NCBI GenBank assembly: GCA_029932795.1
Contig: JAOZPL010000008.1
Coordinates: 1-12,272, forward strand
Direction of reading: 5' to 3'
Origin: Candidatus Zixiibacteriota bacterium
GTDB lineage: Bacteria > Zixibacteria > MSB-5A5 > GN15 > FEB-12
DNA length: 12,272 nt
Shown here: in pieces, positions 6,656-12,272 of the stretch
Layout of the letters: every line of letters starts with the position of its first letter
How positions within the stretch are numbered: the first letter of the stretch is position 1
The notes under the pieces: model-generated
The model's database searches: none
Told to the model about the DNA's origin: nothing
The model's input: only the letters and a program-made list of their open reading frames with translations
Program-made: the position numbers and the translations under genes

Positions 6656-8122
6656 TTACTCCAAATCTCTGTTACTCGTTACAGGTTCTTCTGAATCTAC
6701 CCTTTTCGGCTGGGGCGCAAGCGCCTCCGCCGAACGCTTGATAGTAATAGCTTTCCCTTTTTTCACCTCCGGTTCCTCCGAAGGTCGCGCATATTTTTCC
6801 AGGAACGAGGTGTCATACCTTCCGGCTATGAAGTCCGGATGACGGAGTATCTCCCTGTGGAATGGAATGGTTGTCGGCACCCCCTGGATAACAAACTCAT
6901 CGAGTGAGCGTCTCATTCTCTCCAACGCTTCCTCGCGCGTACTGGCTCGCACAATCAGCTTGGCAATCATCGAATCATAAAACGGCGGTATCACATACCC
7001 GGCATAAGCCGCCGTATCCACGCGCACACCCGGCCCGCCGGGAATATGAATTGCCTCTATCGTCCCCGGTGTGGGGCGAAAATCATTCTCGCAATCCTCG
7101 GCGTTGATCCGGCATTCGATAACAGCCCAGCGCGGCAAGAGGTCTTCCTGGCGGTAAACCAGTTTTTCTCCCTGGGCTACCCGAATCTGATCCTTGATCA
7201 GATCCACCTCATAAGCTTCTTCGGTGACCGGGTGCTCCACCTGGACACGGGTGTTCATTTCCATGAAATAGAAATCCAGATTTCGGTCCACGAGATACTC
7301 AATAGTCCCGGCACCACGATAGCCGACCATCTGGGCACCTTGCACGGCGGCTTCACCCATCCGACGACGCAACTCTTCAGTCACAAGCGGCGACGGCGTC
7401 TCTTCGATCAGTTTCTGGTGACGCCTCTGGATAGAGCAGTCACGCTCCCCGACATAGTAGATGTTGTCATGCGTGTCGCCGATCACCTGAATCTCAACAT
7501 GGTGAGGGCTGACGATCAGTTTTTCCAGGTAGAGATCAGCGTTTGAAAAGGCGTTAGCCGCTTCAGTCGAGGCTACATGAAAACCGCGTTCCAACTCCGC
7601 CAGGTCACGGCAGACCCGCATCCCCTTGCCACCACCGCCGGCCACGGCCTTTAGAATAACCGGGTAGCCAATCTCCTTAGCGATAGCCCCGGCGTCTTCA
7701 AAGGAACTAACGACACCGTCAGAGCCGGGGATAACCGGTACCCCCGCCTTTTTCATCAGCGCCTTGGCTTCCGTCTTGTCTCCCATCTGGCGAATCTGTT
7801 GAGCCGTAGGACCAACAAAGGTGATTCCACATGACTCGCAGACTTCAGCAAAATCAGCATTTTCAGCCAGAAAGCCGTAGCCCGGATGGACCGCATCGGC
7901 ATTCGTTACCTCGGCGGCTGCAATTATCCGCCGGAAATCCAGATACGACTCACCCGGCGGGGGGGGACCGATACAGACGTCCTCGTCAGCAAACCGAACA
8001 TGCAGGGCATCCCGATCAGCCTCAGAATAGACAGCCACCGTTCGCAGACCGAGTTCCCGGCAGGCCCGAATAATCCGCAACGCAATCTCGCCTCGATTGG
8101 CGATCAGGATTTTCTCAAACAA
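6656..8122 (-). CDS. accC: Biotin carboxylase subunit of acetyl-CoA carboxylase
   Basis: This 488-residue enzyme uses ATP and bicarbonate to carboxylate the biotin on AccB, the first step of malonyl-CoA synthesis. It shows the N-terminal MFEKILIANRGEIALRI, the ATP-grasp glycine loop GGGGKGM at 162-168, ERDCSIQRRHQKLIEE at 226-241, and the catalytic segment MEMNTRVQVEHPVTE at 287-301. The usual family length is about 445-450; the family part ends near FLEKY (440-444), leaving about 44 charged extra residues of unknown use. The start is TTG at 8122, fixed by homology and a GAGGAAG ribosome site. A pyruvate- or acyl-CoA-carboxylase subunit is an alternative, but accB in the same region favours acetyl-CoA carboxylase. 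It is the first gene after a candidate promoter. Confidence 0.94.
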   Translation of the reverse strand: MFEKILIANRGEIALRIIRACRELGLRTVAVYSEADRDALHVRFADEDVCIGPPPPGESYLDFRRIIAAAEVTNADAVHPGYGFLAENADFAEVCESCGITFVGPTAQQIRQMGDKTEAKALMKKAGVPVIPGSDGVVSSFEDAGAIAKEIGYPVILKAVAGGGGKGMRVCRDLAELERGFHVASTEAANAFSNADLYLEKLIVSPHHVEIQVIGDTHDNIYYVGERDCSIQRRHQKLIEETPSPLVTEELRRRMGEAAVQGAQMVGYRGAGTIEYLVDRNLDFYFMEMNTRVQVEHPVTEEAYEVDLIKDQIRVAQGEKLVYRQEDLLPRWAVIECRINAEDCENDFRPTPGTIEAIHIPGGPGVRVDTAAYAGYVIPPFYDSMIAKLIVRASTREEALERMRRSLDEFVIQGVPTTIPFHREILRHPDFIAGRYDTSFLEKYARPSEEPEVKKGKAITIKRSAEALAPQPKRVDSEEPVTSNRDLE

Positions 8123-8139
8123 TTTTTCTTCCTCACAGA

Positions 8140-8154
8140 ACCGGTCATACCGGT
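8140..8154 (-). repeat. Short hairpin or repeat in the accC leader
   Basis: ACCGGTCATACCGGT consists of two copies of the palindrome ACCGGT separated by three bases; it can also fold as ACCGG/CCGGT around TCATA. It lies between the candidate promoter and the accC ribosome site, where a leader hairpin could affect translation. It is short and may be chance. Confidence 0.3.
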
Positions 8155-8179
8155 AAGCTCATTACCCGCAAAGGATAGA

Positions 8180-8202
8180 ATTATATGATAAGTTATTTAT
8201 CA
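8180..8202 (-). promoter_or_regulatory. Candidate promoter -10 box with adjoining operator-like palindrome upstream of accC
   Basis: On the minus strand a perfect TATAAT (plus 8180-8185) lies about 58 bp upstream of the accC start codon. Directly upstream, at 8186-8202, is TGATAAATAACTTATCA, an inverted repeat with 6-bp arms (TGATAA and TTATCA) and a 5-bp centre. It fills the whole 17-bp spacer position. The -35 position reads TTTTTC, a poor match to TTGACA, so the promoter may be activator-dependent or may use another sigma factor. The surrounding AT-rich gap is the largest in the window, a natural place for a new transcription start. Confidence 0.45.
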
Positions 8203-8318
8203 GAAAAATACAAGGAACAATGACAAGAAAGCCAAATCAGATACAATAACTCGTCCTGCTTGTTAATAACACCTGAATGCCATTATAGATTTGCGGTTGA
8301 TCCATTTTACAAATAGAG
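8203..8318. other. AT-rich gap between pilT and accC
   Basis: With the promoter region and leader it makes up about 196 bp without a gene. I see no intrinsic terminator for the pilT-like gene and no small ORF with a ribosome site. Base composition is clearly more AT-rich than in the flanking genes. Confidence 0.5.
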
Positions 8319-9494
8319 TTAAGACAGCCCGCTCGGCATATCCCGACTACCGCCCCCCTCACCTTCCCGCACATTGCTGCCGCTGCTCTCGGAATGTGTT
8401 CCCTCTTCTCCCCATCGGTCTGCCGCTCCGGTTATTCCCTTGAGCCTGAGGTCCAGATCATCGGGATTCGTAGCGTTGGCCATCGCTTCCTCAAAAGAAA
8501 TCATCCCCTGCTTGTACAGCTGCATAATCGATTGGTCAAATGTCTGCGTACCGTATTGCACGCCGCCGGATTCCAGAAGCTCCGGAATATCCACCGTCTT
8601 CTCCGAGTTCATAATACACTCCCTAATGGCACCGGAATTGACCAGTATCTCGAGCGCCGGTACGCGACCGGGCATATCGCTGCGTATCAGCAGGCGCTGG
8701 CAGACAATGGCTTTCAGCGTGCCGGCCAGAAGTAGGCGGATCTGCTGGTGCTGATGCGGTGGGAAGAAAGAAATCATGCGGGTGATAGTCTCGATGACGT
8801 TCAAGGTGTGCAGTGTGGTCAACACCAGGTGGCCCGTATCGGCCGCGGTCAGCGCAATAGACATCGTCTCCAGATCTCTCACCTCGCCGATAAGAATGAC
8901 ATCCGGGTCTTGACGGAAGGCATGGCGAAGCGCCGAGGCAAAAGTCTCGGTGTCACCACCCACCTCGCGCTGGGAGATGATCGACTTCTTGTCCCGGTAG
9001 ATATATTCGATAGGATCCTCTACCGTCAGTATATTGGAAGCCCGGTTAGAGTTCATTTCCTCGATCATCGCCGCCAAGGTGGTTGACTTGCCCGAACCAG
9101 TGGTGCCGGTGATGATAATCAGACCGCGGTGCTCATGAGCCAGTTTTCTGCTGATCGCCGGCAGGTTCAACTCTTCGAATGAAGGCACTACTGTATTGAC
9201 GGCACGGATGGCAATACCGATGGTACCACGCTGACGGAAGAGATTGATGCGAAAACGGCCCAGTTTAGCCACTGATAATGCCAGGTCCATCTCATTCTTG
9301 CGGCGAAAGCGTTCCAGTTGCCGCTCGTTCAGAATCTGAGAGACAATCTGATCCATGTTCTCAATAGTAAGCGGGTCGGTGGCAATGTTTTCCAAAATAC
9401 CGTTGACTCGCAAGTGAGGACGGATGCCAACCCGAATGTGTAAATCCGAAGCCTTACGGTTGAGCATCTGCACCAGCATCTGTTTGAGCGTCAT
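8319..9494 (-). CDS. PilT/PilU-type type IV pilus retraction ATPase
   Basis: This 391-residue protein belongs to the secretion ATPase family whose PilT members depolymerise type IV pili for twitching motility. Walker A GTTGSGKST is at 130-138, the acidic box LTVEDPIEYIY follows near 157, Walker B DPDVILIGEVRD spans 196-207 and the His box GHLVLTTLHT spans 221-230. The N-terminal PAS-like part with KASDLHIRVG and the later GTQTFDQSIMQLY and ISFEEAMANATNPDDL segments fit PilT/PilU. Where PilT proteins usually have AIRNLI, this one has AIRECI at 289-294, so I do not choose between PilT and PilU. The last 32 residues are a Gly/Ser-rich tail. The start is ATG, with the ribosome site AGGAAAGGG just upstream. 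It sits oddly between accB and accC, 25 bp after accB. Confidence 0.9.
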   Translation of the reverse strand: MTLKQMLVQMLNRKASDLHIRVGIRPHLRVNGILENIATDPLTIENMDQIVSQILNERQLERFRRKNEMDLALSVAKLGRFRINLFRQRGTIGIAIRAVNTVVPSFEELNLPAISRKLAHEHRGLIIITGTTGSGKSTTLAAMIEEMNSNRASNILTVEDPIEYIYRDKKSIISQREVGGDTETFASALRHAFRQDPDVILIGEVRDLETMSIALTAADTGHLVLTTLHTLNVIETITRMISFFPPHQHQQIRLLLAGTLKAIVCQRLLIRSDMPGRVPALEILVNSGAIRECIMNSEKTVDIPELLESGGVQYGTQTFDQSIMQLYKQGMISFEEAMANATNPDDLDLRLKGITGAADRWGEEGTHSESSGSNVREGEGGGSRDMPSGLS

Positions 9495-9519
9495 GGAAAA
9501 CCCTTTCCTGTAAACTTTG

Positions 9520-10011
9520 TTATCCCTTGGGGTCGATCAGGAAAAGAGCCTGTCCAAACTCGACCGGCTTGCCATTCTCCGCCACAATTTTCACGACCCG
9601 ACCGGCGACTTCCGATTCGATCTCGTTCATCAGTTTCATGGCCTCAACAATACAAACCACCTGACCAACAATGATTTTCTCGTTGAGCGAGACATAAGGT
9701 TCGGCGTCAGGGGAAGGTGCCGTATAGAATGTTCCCACCATGGGTGATCTGATCATGACCTGAGAACCGGTCTCTTCAAGGCCGGATTCAGCAACCGGTG
9801 TGGATTCAGCCTGAGATGCCGTCGGAGTAACAGCCGCGTCGGAGACAGTAGTCACAGGCTGCAGAATGGGTTGTGTGGGGCTGTCCCCGTTGGAACTGGC
9901 CGGCACTTTCTGCGTGATTTTCACTCTCCGGCCCCAACTGGACACCTCCAGCGACTCTATCTCAGACTCCTCCACCAGGCGGATCAGTTTCCTAATCTGT
10001 TTTTCGTTCAT
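9520..10011 (-). CDS. accB: Biotin carboxyl carrier protein of acetyl-CoA carboxylase
   Basis: This 163-residue protein carries the biotin that AccC carboxylates. The N-terminus (MNEKQIRKLIRLVEES.IESLEV) matches the AccB dimerisation region. A Pro/Thr/Ser-rich linker follows (about 38-85), then the biotinyl domain from SPMVGTFYTAPSPDAEPYV to the end, with the biotinylation motif EAMKLMNEI and Lys126. The length is normal. The start is ATG with AAGGAAAG just upstream. It follows the aminopeptidase gene by 96 bp. In many bacteria efp lies between such a peptidase and accB; it is absent here. accC is not adjacent either, being displaced by the pilT-like gene. Confidence 0.95.
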   Translation of the reverse strand: MNEKQIRKLIRLVEESEIESLEVSSWGRRVKITQKVPASSNGDSPTQPILQPVTTVSDAAVTPTASQAESTPVAESGLEETGSQVMIRSPMVGTFYTAPSPDAEPYVSLNEKIIVGQVVCIVEAMKLMNEIESEVAGRVVKIVAENGKPVEFGQALFLIDPKG

Positions 10012-10107
10012 AAACTTTCCTTACACAAAAACTGTCCAAACCGGTTGATCCGAATCACCTGAAAACGTTCCCTCCAGTTAGAACAACGTAAAATACCTTA
10101 TCCCAAC

Positions 10108-11181
10108 TTACAGTTCCAACAACTTTTTTTCAGCTTTGTTCAGCACTCTACCACCTCGGGGCCTGACCAGAACGTCATCCTCAATCCGCACACCGCCCCA
10201 ACCGTCAATATATATCCCCGGCTCAATTGTTATCACGTTGTTAGCCATTAACTTATCCTTGGAGGTTGGAGAGATGCGAGGACCGCAGTGGACGAAATAA
10301 CCGATCCCGTGGCCGGTACCATGGCCAAAGTTCTTACCGAATCCGGCTGCTGTAATCTGCCGGCGACAGACGGCATCGACCGCTTTGGCCGTCACGCCTG
10401 ACCGCACTTTTCTAATTCCCGCCATCTGGGCTCTGAGCACCACATTATAAACCTTCCTCTGACGACTGGTTGCCTTACCCACTACTACCGTGCGTGTAAT
10501 ATCAGATACGTAGCCGTTTACGGTAGCCCCGAAATCAAAAGTCACAAAATCCCCCTTTTTAATCTTCTTCCGGGAAGCCACTGCATGCGGCATCGCCGAC
10601 CGGTAACCCGAGGCCACGATTGTTTCAAAAGCTGGTTTTTCCGACCCGAGCATAGCCATCTGGTATTCCAGTTCAGCGGCCAGTTCCCGCTCTCGGACAC
10701 CGGGAACAACAAGCTGCAGAATCCGCTCGAAAACAATATCAGAAATATCAACTGCACTCTGGATATTCGCGATCTCAAAGGTGTCCTTTACCCACCCAAG
10801 TTCGGTCAGGACCCGATCGGCGGCGATGAAAACAACGTCCGGCAAAGCCTTTTTTACCGTTTGCAGGGAAGTCACGCTCAGATATTCACCGCTGAAACCG
10901 TATTTTCGGTTCCTGACATTCAGTTGCGGGAAGTCCTTGAGAGCGTTAAGGGGAGTGCCTTCGATAGTGGAGACCCGAGCACCTTTGACCTGCTTTTTAG
11001 CCTGAACCGTATAGCGCGAGTCGGTGAGAAAATCAGCTCTGTTGCCACTCACAACCAACAAGCCGGCGGTCCCTGTAAATCCGGTCAGGTAACGAACATG
11101 GTCTAGATGATTTATGAGCATGCCGTCGAGGTTCTCGGCTTTCATCTTCTTTCTCAAGTCACTCAGTCTTTTAGCGGACAT
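10108..11181 (-). CDS. M24-family Xaa-Pro aminopeptidase
   Basis: This cytoplasmic two-metal peptidase of about 357 residues probably removes N-terminal residues ahead of proline. The creatinase-type N-terminal domain (LDGMLINHLDHVRYLTGFTG) is followed by the pita-bread catalytic domain. Metal ligands are visible as Asp216 (TFDFGA), Asp227 (SDITRT), His291 (GTGHGIG), Glu320 (IEPGIY) and Glu334 (RIEDD), with catalytic His298 in FVHCGPRIS. The residue after that His is Cys where Glu is common (VHE), a mild oddity. I chose the ATG at 11181, eight bases after GGGAG. The ATG at 11187 overlaps the upstream stop as ATGA but sits only two bases from that site. Prolidase (PepQ) is an alternative; the short length fits the aminopeptidase next to accB in many genomes. 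Confidence 0.9.
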   Translation of the reverse strand: MSAKRLSDLRKKMKAENLDGMLINHLDHVRYLTGFTGTAGLLVVSGNRADFLTDSRYTVQAKKQVKGARVSTIEGTPLNALKDFPQLNVRNRKYGFSGEYLSVTSLQTVKKALPDVVFIAADRVLTELGWVKDTFEIANIQSAVDISDIVFERILQLVVPGVRERELAAELEYQMAMLGSEKPAFETIVASGYRSAMPHAVASRKKIKKGDFVTFDFGATVNGYVSDITRTVVVGKATSRQRKVYNVVLRAQMAGIRKVRSGVTAKAVDAVCRRQITAAGFGKNFGHGTGHGIGYFVHCGPRISPTSKDKLMANNVITIEPGIYIDGWGGVRIEDDVLVRPRGGRVLNKAEKKLLEL

Positions 11182-11183
11182 AA

Positions 11184-11816
11184 TCATTGCTCCCTGTGCT
11201 TTATCTTCGCCTCCGCCTGTTGAATCTTGCCGGAGAGGCGGGGGTTCTCATTATTCTCATTCAAAGTGCGGTAGACGTCGGCGGCCAGTCGCGGATACCC
11301 CTGAGCCAGAAACAGATCACCTATAGTTTCGGTGTAAAACGGCAATCGGCGAAGAGATCCCCGCGTTGCAAAGTCGGTGATTTCCTCACCACGTGCAATA
11401 ATTATAGTCCGTGTTGTCTGCCTGGGAACTCGGTTGAGCTCCGAGGCGAGTCCTCGGCAGTGCGGGTCAATCTCAAGCACGCGGCGGTAGCTGGCCAGTG
11501 CGGCCACTTCATCCCCCAATTGAAACTCAATATCGCCGAGGTACTTCAAGGCCACGATATTGTCCGGATCAAGCGAGAGAACATGGTAAAACTGTTCGGA
11601 GGCCGACTCCAACTGCCCGGTCAGGTACAGAGCTGCGGCATAGATGATGCGACCGGAGACGATCCCGGATTGCTCGTGCAGGTGTTCCCGGCAGATCTCA
11701 ACGGCGCTGGAGTATTTACCCTCGGCAAGATGTCTGGCAGCCCGCGCCGGCCAATAGCCCCTTACTGCAAGCCGCTCCACGAGCGTCTCCGATGGTGCTG
11801 AAGAATACTCGGTCAT
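11184..11816 (-). CDS. Tetratricopeptide-repeat protein
   Basis: About 210 residues. At least two or three TPR-like helical pairs are visible, including AARHLAEGKYSSAVEICREHL and ALKYLGDIEFQLGDEVAALA, the latter followed by a typical YRRVLEIDP ending. A further helical pair near the C-terminus reads ETIGDLFLAQGYPRLAADVYR. There is no signal peptide or membrane segment, so a cytoplasmic scaffold is likely; the partner is unknown. I chose the ATG at 11816 (MTEYSSAPSE), although its ribosome site is poor. An upstream TTG at 11879 would add 21 residues that look non-coding and cover an inverted repeat. It ends in TGA overlapping or touching the peptidase start, so the two are coupled. Confidence 0.8.
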   Translation of the reverse strand: MTEYSSAPSETLVERLAVRGYWPARAARHLAEGKYSSAVEICREHLHEQSGIVSGRIIYAAALYLTGQLESASEQFYHVLSLDPDNIVALKYLGDIEFQLGDEVAALASYRRVLEIDPHCRGLASELNRVPRQTTRTIIIARGEEITDFATRGSLRRLPFYTETIGDLFLAQGYPRLAADVYRTLNENNENPRLSGKIQQAEAKIKHREQ

Positions 11817-11833
11817 AGAGTGCAAAGTAACAT

Positions 11834-11858
11834 CCGGCTTAAAGAAAAAGCAAGCCGG
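11834..11858. repeat. Inverted repeat in the leader of the TPR gene
   Basis: CCGGCTT (11834-11840) and AAGCCGG (11852-11858) form perfect 7-bp arms around an 11-base A-rich (plus) or T-rich (minus) loop. It lies in the 84-bp gap between the adenylyltransferase stop and the TPR start. The T-run is in the loop and not after the stem, so it is not a standard intrinsic terminator for minus-strand transcription. Confidence 0.4.
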
Positions 11859-11900
11859 GAGACGGCCACAATCGTTCAAGTTAGAACACTTCGGCCTGTA

Positions 11901-12272
11901 TCAGGTCAGTTTTCTGATGATCGCACTAGATGACCGCCCTTTGAGAAGCCGGACTCGTTTTACGACACCGCCGTACGACTTCACAAACTGCGCGCCCACA
12001 ATTGAAGGGACACTGTAATCAGCCCCCTTGACCAGGACATCCGGCTGGATCTCGCGAATGAGTTTGTCAGGCGTATCCTCACGGAACAGGATAACGTAAT
12101 CGACCACCTTCAGGGCCAGAAGAATCGCGGCCCGGTCGGTCTGCTTCTGAATCGGACGCCCGCAACCTTTCAGGCGCCGCGCTGAGGCATCGGTATTCAG
12201 TCCGACTATCAGGACGTCACCAAACGATTTAGCTTTGGCGAGATACTCCACATGCCCCCGGTGTAGAACGTC
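11901..12272 (-). CDS. rfaE2: D-glycero-beta-D-manno-heptose 1-phosphate adenylyltransferase (RfaE2 type), 5' end missing
   Basis: The gene runs off the right edge, and 123 residues are visible. The enzyme transfers AMP to heptose 1-phosphate in the synthesis of ADP-heptose for LPS inner core. The nucleotidyltransferase HxGH motif is right at the edge (DVLHRGHVEYLAKAKS), followed by VGLNTDASARRLKG, GRPIQKQTDRA, DEVALKVVDYVI-like strand segments, PDVLVKGADY and the end motif GRSSSAIIRKL. All fit the C-terminal domain of HldE or the stand-alone RfaE2; which one cannot be seen because upstream sequence is missing. It ends in TGA, 84 bp before the TPR gene. Confidence 0.9.
   Translation of the reverse strand, partial: DVLHRGHVEYLAKAKSFGDVLIVGLNTDASARRLKGCGRPIQKQTDRAAILLALKVVDYVILFREDTPDKLIREIQPDVLVKGADYSVPSIVGAQFVKSYGGVVKRVRLLKGRSSSAIIRKLT

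Noticed and set aside
1..12272. CRISPR arrays, insertion sequences, tRNA or rRNA genes
   Set aside because: I saw no regularly spaced direct repeats, transposase motifs, cloverleaf-like segments or rRNA-like sequence. The gaps are too short to hold most of these.

Overview
The window is about 12.3 kb of ordinary-looking bacterial chromosome. Every supported gene lies on the minus strand, so the region reads right to left, and gaps are mostly a few to about 100 bases. Gene content suggests a Gram-negative-type bacterium outside the well-studied phyla: an LPS heptose adenylyltransferase, a type IV pilus retraction ATPase, a lipoprotein signal peptide, a two-subunit P-protein (gcvPA/gcvPB) and many GTG/TTG starts. 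An FCB-group or deltaproteobacteria-like lineage is a guess; no phylogenetic marker here settles it.

Layout in transcription order. (1) 12272-11184: the 3' part of an RfaE2-type D-glycero-beta-D-manno-heptose 1-phosphate adenylyltransferase, cut by the window edge, then a TPR protein. (2) 11181-8319: an M24 aminopeptidase, the biotin carrier accB and a PilT-type ATPase. (3) An AT-rich gap of about 200 bp with a candidate promoter and an operator-like inverted repeat. (4) 8122-168: a tightly packed likely operon of eight genes: accC, gcvH, gcvPA, two tandem zinc-ribbon paralogs, a thioredoxin-like gene with an in-frame UGA, gcvPB, and a double ABC ATPase of the ECF/cobalt type. The last 167 bases hold no convincing gene.

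The main discovery is at 3237-4100. What looks like two adjacent ORFs (the N-terminal part of a lipoprotein, and a C-terminal piece of a thioredoxin plus TPR protein) is one reading frame interrupted by a single TGA. That TGA is exactly at the first Cys position of the thioredoxin CxxC motif (W-[TGA]-K-W-C-K). Immediately downstream is a 7-bp hairpin with a GGUC loop at +24 to +27, matching the known form of bacterial SECIS elements; the E. coli fdhF loop is also GGUC. I read it as a 287-residue selenoprotein, an exported lipoprotein with a U-x-x-C thioredoxin domain and a TPR tail. It is encoded with two zinc-ribbon proteins between the two P-protein subunit genes of the glycine cleavage system.

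The pathways seen are glycine cleavage (H, PA and PB; no T or L protein in the window), the first step of fatty acid synthesis (AccB, AccC), twitching motility, envelope heptose synthesis and micronutrient uptake. Whether the selenoprotein has any functional link to glycine cleavage is open: its predicted location outside the cytoplasm argues against direct contact.
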